Positions 25,544 to 32,807 of a stretch of DNA of 64,000 nt are shown one piece after another. Where the stretch lies: NCBI GenBank assembly GCA_027493955.1, contig JAOSJT010000001.1, positions 2,963,131-3,027,130 of the forward strand, read 5' to 3'. The stretch's first letter is position 1; every line of letters starts with the position of its first letter. The DNA is from Bacteroidia bacterium. GTDB taxonomy: Bacteria > Bacteroidota > Ignavibacteria > SZUA-365. The notes beneath the pieces were generated by a model, which searched no databases, was not told the DNA's origin, and saw only the letters and a list, made by a program, of their open reading frames with translations. Position numbers and translations under genes: made by a program.

Positions 25544-26539
25544 GACTACCGCTTCAGCACTTCCAACATTCATCGCATCCTCGCCAACCCCATATACTAC
25601 GGCGACTACTACTGGCGTGGGGTCAGATACCATGGCGTTCACGAGCCGCTGATTTCCAAGAGCATCTTCCTCCATGCACAGCAGATCAGCGAAGGCAACC
25701 GCAGGAAGACGAAGCGGAAGCACACAGCCCGTTGGGCGTATCAGGGTCTGCTCAGGTGCGGCGAGTGCGGCGGGATCATGAGTGCCGACCGAAAGAAGAA
25801 GAGATACACCTATTACCACTGTAGCGGTCGCATCAAACCATGCAAGAGCCGAGCCTACGTCCGTGCTGAGCTTCTTGACTCGGTGTTCGAAGAAGTTCTA
25901 TCGGCACTGTGCCTTCCCATCGAGATTGAACGCTCGTTCCGTGAGTCGTTGGAAACAACCTCGACAGATCGTGACGAGATCAAGGCTCAGCGGCTCCATG
26001 AACTACGCACTCAACTCGCTCTCCTGACGAGACGTTTGGATCTGCTCTACAAAGATCGGCTCGACCACATCATCAGTACGGATGCGTACAAGACCTACAA
26101 AGGTCAGGTCGAGAAGGAGTACGACAGCGTGGAAGGGGAGATCCTTCTTGTAACTGAGATGAACGGCTCAGCCTTGCGAGGTGGCATTGAGATTCTCGAA
26201 CTACTCAAGACCCTGCAAACACGGTTCAAGGAAGCGAATCCAGCCGAGCGACAACTTTGCCTCTCTGCGACGCTCTCGAACTCGGTGTGGAGGGATGGGC
26301 ACCTTGAAGTCACGTATCGGGAACCCCTTGGTGCGATTGCGTTTGCGGGGATTGAAGCTCAAAAGAAAACAGGCGATTCATTGACTGAACCGCCTGTTTA
26401 TCCTGTTTGGTACACCAAGACCGAGGATTCTCCCACCACTTTGAATCAGGCACTGGAGCGTTTCCGAGCGTTTTTCCTGTCGCCAACTCGTGCGACACGG
26501 GAACTCATCGATCTGTTCCAACCACTCCTTCGTGGTTGA
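25544..26539 (+). pseudogene. Serine recombinase 3' fragment with native C-terminal tail
   Basis: It matches the last ~290 residues of the 21864-23459 recombinase exactly, starting abruptly within YRFSTSNIHRIL, so the catalytic domain is absent. Beyond the GGTACACC core it continues in frame into KTEDSPTTLNQALERFRAFF and a further 20 residues to the stop. This tail aligns with the remnant at 52.9 kb (STPDSPSSLEQALDQFRSFF) and so is the original recombinase C-terminus, lost from the integrated gene when the tRNA replaced it. It may only be a silent inverted copy of the attP region. Its stop overlaps the convergent small gene ending at 26505. Confidence 0.85.
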
Positions 26540-26801
26540 GTCCGCTTTCGTCTCTCACTTTCCGAAGCAACTGCGAGATTCTCTTGCGACGTGCCGAGTC
26601 TGCGGCATTCACAAGCTGTCCGTATGCATCGAGATATTCCACCGCTCGTTGAAGGTAATCGGTCAGATCGGTCGCCCACGGTGATGCGGAGACCGAACCA
26701 GCCATTGCTTGTTCTCCCTGCGTCAGCGAGTCGATGTTGGTGCAGAGTGCGATCAGTACACCCAAGTCCACTTCATCGCTCAAGGATACCCTCTGGCTCA
26801 T
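26505..26801 (-). CDS. Small helical protein, element module gene 1 (left copy)
   Basis: 98 residues, unknown family. It overlaps the stop of the preceding gene by ATGA (26798-26801), so translation is probably coupled. The sequence is mostly alpha-helical (DEVDLGVLIALCTNIDSLTQ; DLTDYLQRAVEYLDAYGQL; RRKRISQLLRKVRDE) and ends in a basic helix. The DYLQRAVEYL block resembles DYIRRATMYL of the next gene, suggesting the two are distant paralogues. An identical copy lies at 32423-32719. The 3' end runs into the recombinase tail coding region. Confidence 0.65.
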   Translation of the reverse strand: MSQRVSLSDEVDLGVLIALCTNIDSLTQGEQAMAGSVSASPWATDLTDYLQRAVEYLDAYGQLVNAADSARRKRISQLLRKVRDESGLNHEGVVGTDR

Positions 26802-27106
26802 GATCGCACCGCCTGTGTGCTCGACCGCAGGAGACGAGCAATGCGGCGACGGGTCTGAGACTCCGAGATCGGTGCCGTCGAGATTCTCTCGATGTCATCC
26901 TTCTCGATCCAGTCTCGCAGGAAGCCCAGATACATCGTCGCTCGTCGGATATAGTCCACCAGTTCTCGTCCATCCTCACGCTCAATCACAGAGCCATTGA
27001 TGATCAGGTGCTGGAAGCCCAACGAGTCTACTGCCGCTGTCAATGCGAGTAGATCCTCTTCGGGTACGTTGGTGGATACGGTGAATGCGGTGTCGATGTC
27101 GTTCAT
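26798..27106 (-). CDS. Small helical protein, element module gene 2 (left copy)
   Basis: 102 residues, unknown family, with a strong AGGAGG site 7 bases before its ATG. It is divergent from the gene at 27190 across a palindromic operator-like site. The protein is acidic at the N-terminus and carries DYIRRATMYLGFLRDWIEKDD, then a basic SQTRRRIARLLRSS helix that could bind nucleic acid. Identical copy at 32118-32426. Co-transcribed with gene 1. Confidence 0.68.
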   Translation of the reverse strand: MNDIDTAFTVSTNVPEEDLLALTAAVDSLGFQHLIINGSVIEREDGRELVDYIRRATMYLGFLRDWIEKDDIERISTAPISESQTRRRIARLLRSSTQAVRS

Positions 27107-27138
27107 GGTTGCCTCCTGTTCTTATGACTGTCTCTCCG

Positions 27139-27172
27139 ATAACTACACTTGACGAGTCTCAAGTGTAGTTAT
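27139..27172. promoter_or_regulatory. Palindromic operator between divergent module genes (left copy)
   Basis: ATAACTACACTTGA and TCAAGTGTAGTTAT are perfect 14-bp inverted arms around CGAGTC. The site is centred between the divergent starts at 27106 and 27190, so one regulator could control both directions. Mirrored at 32052-32085. Confidence 0.7.
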
Positions 27173-27189
27173 GAGAAAGGAGGAACACC

Positions 27190-27549
27190 ATGAGACCCAA
27201 CCGAACACCGAACCGCCAGCGAAGACTCCGCACTCGTGGATTGATCCACGAGATCGTTGAACGAACCGCCATCGTAGAGGACATCAAAGCCTTGTTCTTT
27301 TCACTGCTCTCGCAAGCTCAGGATCTCTTGCGTCTCGCTGAGGACGGGTGCGTGGACGGGATGATGGCGAGGGGATTTCTTTCGAGAGCCAGTATGCTCC
27401 TCAACGACGTGCGGACTTCGATCCAAGAGCTTGGAGACGGAGAGGAGGAGCGACGACTCCTCGGACAGGCGACCAAGGTCGAGAACATCATCAGACAAAT
27501 CACCGATCTGTGTCTCGACGACGATCTCCTTACTGAGAGGTGGAGGTGA
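27190..27549 (+). CDS. Small helical protein, element module gene 3 (left copy)
   Basis: 119 residues, unknown family. AAAGGAGG lies just before the ATG. The N-terminus is very basic (MRPNRTPNRQRRLRTRG); the remainder is helical (IVEDIKALFFSLLSQAQDLL; FLSRASMLLNDVRTSIQEL; KVENIIRQITDLCLDDDL). The spacing of the central FLSRASMLL helix recalls the YLQRAVEYL/YIRRATMYL helices of genes 1 and 2. DNA or RNA binding by the arginine-rich head is a guess. Identical copy at 31675-32034. Confidence 0.68.
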   Translation: MRPNRTPNRQRRLRTRGLIHEIVERTAIVEDIKALFFSLLSQAQDLLRLAEDGCVDGMMARGFLSRASMLLNDVRTSIQELGDGEEERRLLGQATKVENIIRQITDLCLDDDLLTERWR

Positions 27550-27592
27550 TTGATCCGTTCATCTTTTCTCACGCCTGCGGGATAGTTATGTG

Positions 27593-27606
27593 TGAAAGAT
27601 CTTTCA
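27593..27606. promoter_or_regulatory. 14-bp perfect palindrome before module gene 4
   Basis: TGAAAGATCTTTCA, just upstream of the ribosome-binding site of the gene at 27633. It could be an operator, or a coincidence of sequence. Mirrored in the right-hand copy. Confidence 0.4.
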
Positions 27607-27632
27607 TCATCACAGACAATGGAGGTACATCC

Positions 27633-27842
27633 ATGACGCTTCAAGATTTTCCGCACGGCATGCTCATCGATTGCACTGGCGACTCGCAGGTGGACATCGG
27701 CTTTTTCCTGCTCATGCGAGAGACCTACGGTGAGAGAGCAACGCCAGAATCGAACCAGTTGGCGATTGACTTCTCTGGGCTTTCGCCAAGAAAGATCCAT
27801 GAGGAGAAGGGATGGGTCAGGCACATGTTCGATCTCCGGTGA
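27633..27842 (+). CDS. Small protein, element module gene 4 (left copy)
   Basis: The frame is open from a GTG at 27540 that overlaps the gene 3 stop, but the ATG at 27633 has GGAGG 7 bases upstream and fits the conserved part best, giving 69 residues (MTLQDFPHGMLIDCTGDSQV... WVRHMFDLR). I do not recognise the family. It is probably in the same operon as gene 3. The region upstream contains the only substitution I found between the two module copies (27579), which would change one residue only if the longer start were used. The copy at 31382-31591 is identical. Confidence 0.55.
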   Translation: MTLQDFPHGMLIDCTGDSQVDIGFFLLMRETYGERATPESNQLAIDFSGLSPRKIHEEKGWVRHMFDLR

Positions 27843-27848
27843 CCCCAA

Positions 27849-27865
27849 TGGTCGTGTTACGACCA
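27849..27865 (+). terminator. Short hairpin after module gene 4
   Basis: TGGTCGT-GTT-ACGACCA, a 7-bp stem with 3-base loop, starting 7 bp after the stop. No T-tract follows, so termination is tentative. Confidence 0.4.
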
Positions 27866-28044
27866 CGAGGAACACCGTTCCCTGATTATTGAGACTGACT
27901 CGTGGAAGAGAGGTAGGACTTGAGTGTTCCTGCCTCTCTTTGCTTTCTACCCCTCTCACCACCCCGCTGTGTGCATTGCAGATCCTGCCCATCAGACCTC
28001 CCCGAACCCGTGCGTTGCGGGTCTGATGCTCACCGTCTCAAGGG

Positions 28045-28170
28045 ATCGTTGGCACACGCAGGATCAACACCTGCGGTGCGTGAACGATGTCCTCCATCAG
28101 ATGAGTCCCAAGAGGCACCGCTGATGCGTGGGTCGTCAGCGGGTCGTGCCCAGCGGCGACGGCAACGCTG
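28045..28170. ncRNA. Three consecutive hairpins: possible structured RNA or replication origin (left copy)
   Basis: Hairpin 1 (28045-28088): ATCGTT/AACGAT, GCAC/GTGC and CGCAGG/CCTGCG nested around ATCAACA. Hairpin 2 (28114-28150): GGCAC/GTGCC outside CGCTGA/TCAGCG. Hairpin 3 (28151-28170): CAGCG/CGCTG. The gap between gene 4 and the DsrE genes (27843-28444, 602 bp) holds no credible gene. The structure is duplicated at 31054-31179. It could be a non-coding RNA, an origin or a recombinase accessory site; the sequence alone does not decide. Confidence 0.45.
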
Positions 28171-28204
28171 GATCTGCGGCTCCCGTTCCTCCCTCGTCCG
28201 TGAT

Positions 28205-28216
28205 AACGTATACGTT
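28205..28216. promoter_or_regulatory. 12-bp palindrome AACGTATACGTT (left copy)
   Basis: Perfect palindrome between the hairpin cluster and the unique DsrE/polymerase segment. Mirrored at 31008-31019, where it precedes the polymerase-like gene. Possible operator common to both flanks of unique segment 2. Confidence 0.45.
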
Positions 28217-28444
28217 TCGGTACATAGGGGAGCATGCCATTCCTCACACAATGTCAGACTGATGGAAGAAAGAGAGATCCTTGGTAGATTTGAAGAGCAA
28301 GAAATCTTGATGAGAGAAATCTTCTCTTCTGGATTCTGATAACGTGAAATCTTCCGTTGAACCTAAACGCTTTTACACGCATCCCACAACTACGGCTTCT
28401 CCTGAAGAGGCTTTTCCGTAACCTTCTATTTTGGAGACTTTTCT

Positions 28445-28804
28445 ATGCAACAAATCCTTATTATCATCAATGACGCACCCTACGGAACCGAGAAGGCGTA
28501 CAACGCCCTGCGAATGGCAATGACTCTTCAGAAGGAGCATGGCGAGAGCGTCTCAGTCAAAATCTTCCTCCTTGCGGACGCAGTATTCTGCGGACTCCCC
28601 AGTCAGGTCACGCCTTCCGGATATTACAACATCGAACGGATGTTGAAGTCTGTTCTTCAAAAGGGAGGAGAGGTGAAAAGTTGTGGGGGGTGCTCGGAAG
28701 CCAGAGGGATCGACAAGGTTGCCTTTATTGAGGGAGTCCAACTGAGCAACATGAAGGAATTTGCTCAGTGGACAGTGGATTGCGACAAAGTGTTGACCTT
28801 TTAA
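28445..28804 (+). CDS. DsrE/DsrF-family sulfur-relay-like protein
   Basis: 119 residues with the DsrE/F/YchN fold pattern: ILIIINDAPYGTEKAYNALRMA at the N-terminus in two blocks (Rossmann-like strand and helix), VKIFLLADAVFCG, the conserved cysteine cluster SCGGCSEARGI near residues 80-90, and the terminal KVLTF. DsrE-type proteins carry persulfide on a conserved Cys in sulfur transfer. GGAG lies 8 bases before the ATG. It is followed after 12 bp by a secreted relative. These genes are in the unique segment 2 of the element, an odd cargo for an integrative element. Confidence 0.85.
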   Translation: MQQILIIINDAPYGTEKAYNALRMAMTLQKEHGESVSVKIFLLADAVFCGLPSQVTPSGYYNIERMLKSVLQKGGEVKSCGGCSEARGIDKVAFIEGVQLSNMKEFAQWTVDCDKVLTF

Positions 28805-28816
28805 GGAGATTGTAAG

Positions 28817-29236
28817 ATGAAGCTTCTTCCCTTACTAATGATCATGCTGGTGGCAATTTTTCAAGATCCTTCAACGGCTCAACAGCCTCAAGCAACCAAT
28901 ATAGCCCCTGAGCCTACCTCCATGGGCATCATCATCACTTCGAATGATGAAGAGACGATCTGGAATGTCCTGAGATTAGCGAACTACTCTATCACGAATG
29001 GCGATACCGTCACCATCTTTCTTCTTGGGAAGGGCGTAGAGCTTGACGGATTGCTGTTGACGAGTTCTCGATTGAAGGAACAGGTTGACCTGTTCCGAGG
29101 CAACCATGGTTCAATTCTTGCTTGTGGCACATGTTTGCAGAGCAGGAACAATCCGAACCCGAAACAGTGCTCCATCTCAACTATGGGTGAACTATACGAC
29201 ATTGTCCGGAAGAACAAGATCGTGCTGACATTCTGA
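28817..29236 (+). CDS. Exported DsrE-family protein
   Basis: 139 residues, AAGGAG before the ATG, probably in one operon with the preceding gene. The N-terminus is a signal peptide (MKLLPLLMIMLVAIFQDPSTAQ). The mature part follows the DsrE pattern: GIIITSNDEETIWNVLRLANYS, VTIFLLGKGVELDG, a cysteine pair ACGTC near residue 100, an additional Cys in KQCS, and KIVLTF at the end, like its cytosolic neighbour. A cytosolic plus periplasmic DsrE pair suggests handling of reactive sulfur species on both sides of the inner membrane; this is inference. Confidence 0.8.
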   Translation: MKLLPLLMIMLVAIFQDPSTAQQPQATNIAPEPTSMGIIITSNDEETIWNVLRLANYSITNGDTVTIFLLGKGVELDGLLLTSSRLKEQVDLFRGNHGSILACGTCLQSRNNPNPKQCSISTMGELYDIVRKNKIVLTF

Positions 29237-29319
29237 ATCATGTCCATGGGTTCTTGCGGTTTTTAACAAAACGAAAACATTTAATTGAGTCATGGTAGTC
29301 CCTGTGGTTGACGAAGGAT

Positions 29320-30834
29320 TCAATGCCAGTCGTCAATGCTCACCGTTGGCTCGAAACCAACGAACTTTTCTACTTCTTCAAGCAGAACCTGCTTGACGAT
29401 CTCCGCATGTTCCTTCGTAGTACTGATGGAATCATGGATCGTGAGCAGAGGGATTTCGGGGTCAAGTTCGTGCAACCGCTTGCAGGTATGAGCGAGAACC
29501 ACCATCGACTCCGACCGCTGAAGGAAACGGGCAAGACGGTTCTTCTCCCCCTCCTTTAGTTTCCGAATGACGCTGTATACATCTGGAAAGAACTCTCTGA
29601 ATCTATTCTTCATATCAGCGTCGGGCTTGTATCCAATGTGCCTGTTGGAAGAAAACAGGGTTACCATTACTTCCCTCTTCACCTGATCTCGATCCATCGT
29701 TTTGTACTTCGTCAATTTCTTGAGCCGATTGATGACGTTTTCATACTCACTTGCGTTGGGGTCGTGAGGATTCCAGCTACGGAGTCTCTCGATGAAGTCC
29801 TCGTAGAACCTGCCTTCACGGACGAGGTCGCAGTAGGTTCTGATATCGGACTCCTCTGTATCGATGCGTTGAAGAAGCCGGATCGTCTTCAAGAAAGTCT
29901 CGTATTCCTTTGATCCAGCTTCGATTCCAACCTCCGAGAGGAACTCCAATGGTGTCTTCCGAATGTTTCCCCGTAGCAATGCGGCGAGAAGCATCGGCTG
30001 AGAATTCTTGAGATCGATATTCGCAAGAGTTGCTCCATTCAGTCGAAGGAAGGGTCGGAGATCCCTCGGCAAACTCGTGATGTTGGAGTGGATACGGTGC
30101 CCGAAATCATCCTGACTGAAGCGGATTCTTCCGGATACCAACTCGCACACCGCATGAAGCCGCATTCTTCGAGGTATGCCAATTGTTAAGTGCCCTCCGT
30201 CAGCAGACGAGTACAGTTCAGCAAGGTGGCGTGAGACACCCTCGATGTCGATGGAAAGCTGGGACAGCCACTTGGCAAGAAATCCGTATTCATGATTTTG
30301 GATGAGATCCTCCAAGTTCATCCCTTCTGTTCCCGTATGCAATCGAAAGAGCCAGATATGCTGTCTCTTGACTCGCACAGGTGTGAGAGGAGAGTCCTTC
30401 CATGCAGGAGCGATCCGATACCTCATTGAAATCGCCTTGACATCACCCCCGTCTCCAGTCGCCTTGTTCTTCTCAGAGAGAGCATCGGCGTAATCAGTTG
30501 AGATGTACGTGCGATTGATCTCAACCCATCCGAAATCCTCCAGCATCCGGAAGATCTTTGCGTGGTTGTGGGGAATGACCTCCTCGATTCTTGTGGACAT
30601 CAATGGAACCCATCCATCGTCATCCTGAAGCCAAGGATTCTCCAGTTCCACAGAAGTGATGAGATGAAGAAGAAAAAGGGCATTTTCTTTGTTGTAACCA
30701 CGAAAGGGTTTTCCCTTCATGATGCGGTCATCAAGGAGGGCGGCTTCTGGCACCAGAAGGTATTCGTGCGAGAATTTCTTCTGAGAAGCAATTTTGTTCA
30801 GAAGAGAAGAGAAATACTCGGCAGTGTAGCGATC
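29320..30834 (-). CDS. Compact single-subunit polymerase-like protein (Pol A / T7 RNA polymerase superfamily motifs)
   Basis: The ATG at 30834 gives 504 residues; an alternative TTG at 30882 would add 16. Three palm/finger motifs are visible in the right order. Motif A is LANIDLKNSQPML (Asp274). A motif-B-like helix has Arg382, Lys386 and Phe394 (RDQVKREVMVTLFSS), with the R-x3-K-x7-aromatic spacing of T7 RNA polymerase (RSVTKRSVMTLAYG). Motif C is LLTIHDSIST (His467, Asp468). The N-terminal region (about 80-145) could be a winged helix. There is no 3'-5' exonuclease domain. It probably replicates or transcribes the element; template and product are unknown. It is convergent with the DsrE operon and is preceded by the right-hand hairpin cluster. 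Confidence 0.7.
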   Translation of the reverse strand, partial: DRYTAEYFSSLLNKIASQKKFSHEYLLVPEAALLDDRIMKGKPFRGYNKENALFLLHLITSVELENPWLQDDDGWVPLMSTRIEEVIPHNHAKIFRMLEDFGWVEINRTYISTDYADALSEKNKATGDGGDVKAISMRYRIAPAWKDSPLTPVRVKRQHIWLFRLHTGTEGMNLEDLIQNHEYGFLAKWLSQLSIDIEGVSRHLAELYSSADGGHLTIGIPRRMRLHAVCELVSGRIRFSQDDFGHRIHSNITSLPRDLRPFLRLNGATLANIDLKNSQPMLLAALLRGNIRKTPLEFLSEVGIEAGSKEYETFLKTIRLLQRIDTEESDIRTYCDLVREGRFYEDFIERLRSWNPHDPNASEYENVINRLKKLTKYKTMDRDQVKREVMVTLFSSNRHIGYKPDADMKNRFREFFPDVYSVIRKLKEGEKNRLARFLQRSESMVVLAHTCKRLHELDPEIPLLTIHDSISTTKEHAEIVKQVLLEEVEKFVGFEPTVSIDDWH

Positions 30835-31007
30835 CATTTGTTCTCTATTTCTCTGTCGCTGGATGAGTTCAAGAAATCTCAAGTAAGAAATCCAGAAGGG
30901 AAGCGTTCTCTCATCAGGATTCCTTGCTCTTCAAATCTACCAAGGATCTCTCTTTCTTCCATCAGTCTGACATTGTGTGAGGAATGGCATGCTCCCCTAT
31001 GTACCGA

Positions 31008-31019
31008 AACGTATACGTT
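31008..31019. promoter_or_regulatory. 12-bp palindrome AACGTATACGTT (right copy)
   Basis: Mirror of 28205-28216. It lies about 175 bp upstream of the polymerase-like gene start, so it may belong to that gene's control region. Confidence 0.4.
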
Positions 31020-31053
31020 ATCACGGACGAGGGAGGAACGGGAGCCGCAGATC

Positions 31054-31179
31054 CAGCGTTGCCGTCGCCGCTGGGCACGACCCGCTGACGACCCACGCAT
31101 CAGCGGTGCCTCTTGGGACTCATCTGATGGAGGACATCGTTCACGCACCGCAGGTGTTGATCCTGCGTGTGCCAACGAT
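31054..31179. ncRNA. Three consecutive hairpins (right copy)
   Basis: Mirror of 28045-28170 with the same stems. It occupies the gap between the polymerase-like gene and module gene 4 (30883-31381), which otherwise holds no gene. Confidence 0.42.
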
Positions 31180-31381
31180 CCCTTGAGACGGTGAGCATCA
31201 GACCCGCAACGCACGGGTTCGGGGAGGTCTGATGGGCAGGATCTGCAATGCACACAGCGGGGTGGTGAGAGGGGTAGAAAGCAAAGAGAGGCAGGAACAC
31301 TCAAGTCCTACCTCTCTTCCACGAGTCAGTCTCAATAATCAGGGAACGGTGTTCCTCGTGGTCGTAACACGACCATTGGGG

Positions 31382-31591
31382 TCACCGGAGATCGAACATG
31401 TGCCTGACCCATCCCTTCTCCTCATGGATCTTTCTTGGCGAAAGCCCAGAGAAGTCAATCGCCAACTGGTTCGATTCTGGCGTTGCTCTCTCACCGTAGG
31501 TCTCTCGCATGAGCAGGAAAAAGCCGATGTCCACCTGCGAGTCGCCAGTGCAATCGATGAGCATGCCGTGCGGAAAATCTTGAAGCGTCAT
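31382..31591 (-). CDS. Small protein, element module gene 4 (right copy)
   Basis: 69 residues, identical to the product of 27633-27842. The same GGAGG site precedes the ATG. A longer GTG start at 31684 would include one Gly-to-Arg difference from the left copy, caused by the single substitution between the repeats. Confidence 0.55.
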   Translation of the reverse strand: MTLQDFPHGMLIDCTGDSQVDIGFFLLMRETYGERATPESNQLAIDFSGLSPRKIHEEKGWVRHMFDLR

Positions 31592-31674
31592 GGATGTACC
31601 TCCATTGTCTGTGATGATGAAAGATCTTTCACACATAACTATCCTGCAGGCGTGAGAAAAGATGAACGGATCAA

Positions 31675-32034
31675 TCACCTCCACCTCTCAGTAAGGAGAT
31701 CGTCGTCGAGACACAGATCGGTGATTTGTCTGATGATGTTCTCGACCTTGGTCGCCTGTCCGAGGAGTCGTCGCTCCTCCTCTCCGTCTCCAAGCTCTTG
31801 GATCGAAGTCCGCACGTCGTTGAGGAGCATACTGGCTCTCGAAAGAAATCCCCTCGCCATCATCCCGTCCACGCACCCGTCCTCAGCGAGACGCAAGAGA
31901 TCCTGAGCTTGCGAGAGCAGTGAAAAGAACAAGGCTTTGATGTCCTCTACGATGGCGGTTCGTTCAACGATCTCGTGGATCAATCCACGAGTGCGGAGTC
32001 TTCGCTGGCGGTTCGGTGTTCGGTTGGGTCTCAT
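31675..32034 (-). CDS. Small helical protein, element module gene 3 (right copy)
   Basis: 119 residues, identical to the product of 27190-27549, with the same AAAGGAGG site and arginine-rich N-terminus. Divergent from module gene 2 across the palindrome at 32052. Confidence 0.65.
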   Translation of the reverse strand: MRPNRTPNRQRRLRTRGLIHEIVERTAIVEDIKALFFSLLSQAQDLLRLAEDGCVDGMMARGFLSRASMLLNDVRTSIQELGDGEEERRLLGQATKVENIIRQITDLCLDDDLLTERWR

Positions 32035-32051
32035 GGTGTTCCTCCTTTCTC

Positions 32052-32085
32052 ATAACTACACTTGAGACTCGTCAAGTGTAGTTAT
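32052..32085. promoter_or_regulatory. Palindromic operator between divergent module genes (right copy)
   Basis: Mirror of 27139-27172: ATAACTACACTTGA / TCAAGTGTAGTTAT, inverted around GACTCG. Confidence 0.68.
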
Positions 32086-32117
32086 CGGAGAGACAGTCAT
32101 AAGAACAGGAGGCAACC

Positions 32118-32426
32118 ATGAACGACATCGACACCGCATTCACCGTATCCACCAACGTACCCGAAGAGGATCTACTCGCATTGACAGCGGCAGTAGACTC
32201 GTTGGGCTTCCAGCACCTGATCATCAATGGCTCTGTGATTGAGCGTGAGGATGGACGAGAACTGGTGGACTATATCCGACGAGCGACGATGTATCTGGGC
32301 TTCCTGCGAGACTGGATCGAGAAGGATGACATCGAGAGAATCTCGACGGCACCGATCTCGGAGTCTCAGACCCGTCGCCGCATTGCTCGTCTCCTGCGGT
32401 CGAGCACACAGGCGGTGCGATCATGA
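32118..32426 (+). CDS. Small helical protein, element module gene 2 (right copy)
   Basis: 102 residues, identical to the product of 26798-27106, with the same AGGAGG site. Its stop overlaps the next start by 4 bp (32423-32426). Confidence 0.65.
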   Translation: MNDIDTAFTVSTNVPEEDLLALTAAVDSLGFQHLIINGSVIEREDGRELVDYIRRATMYLGFLRDWIEKDDIERISTAPISESQTRRRIARLLRSSTQAVRS

Positions 32427-32719
32427 GCCAGAGGGTATCCTTGAGCGATGAAGTGGACTTGGGTGTACTGATCGCACTCTGCACCAACATCGACTCGCTG
32501 ACGCAGGGAGAACAAGCAATGGCTGGTTCGGTCTCCGCATCACCGTGGGCGACCGATCTGACCGATTACCTTCAACGAGCGGTGGAATATCTCGATGCAT
32601 ACGGACAGCTTGTGAATGCCGCAGACTCGGCACGTCGCAAGAGAATCTCGCAGTTGCTTCGGAAAGTGAGAGACGAAAGCGGACTCAACCACGAAGGAGT
32701 GGTTGGAACAGATCGATGA
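32423..32719 (+). CDS. Small helical protein, element module gene 1 (right copy)
   Basis: 98 residues, identical to the product of 26505-26801, translationally coupled to gene 2. Its 3' end overlaps the antisense of the recombinase native tail, about 90 bp from attR. Confidence 0.63.
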   Translation: MSQRVSLSDEVDLGVLIALCTNIDSLTQGEQAMAGSVSASPWATDLTDYLQRAVEYLDAYGQLVNAADSARRKRISQLLRKVRDESGLNHEGVVGTDR

Positions 32720-32807
32720 GTTCCCGTGTCGCACGAGTTGGCGACAGGAAAAACGCTCGGAAACGCTCCAGTGCCTGATTCAAAGTGGTGGGAGAATCCT
32801 CGGTCTT

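Larger units (their letters stand above)
25544..28334 (+). repeat. Inverted-repeat copy 1 (about 2.79 kb, uninterrupted)
   Basis: Its first 873 bp are the inverse of 21912-22784. From 26405 it is the inverse of 30890-32819 (positions x and 59224-x correspond). Across the second part I see one substitution (27579 G versus A on the mirrored strand) until about 28301, after which the copies diverge and stop matching at about 28334. The small divergence argues against an assembly fold-back. Confidence 0.85.

Noticed and set aside
27920-28339. 139-residue open frame in the hairpin region (and its mirror at 30879-31304)
   Set aside because: It runs through all three hairpins, is rich in Ser/Arg/Cys without a ribosome-binding site, and an opposing frame of similar length exists; the structure explains the conservation.
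28045-30834. Retron or reverse-transcriptase system
   Set aside because: The structured region next to a polymerase suggested it, but the protein lacks the YxDD motif and other reverse-transcriptase blocks; its motif C is IHDS, of the Pol A/T7 type.
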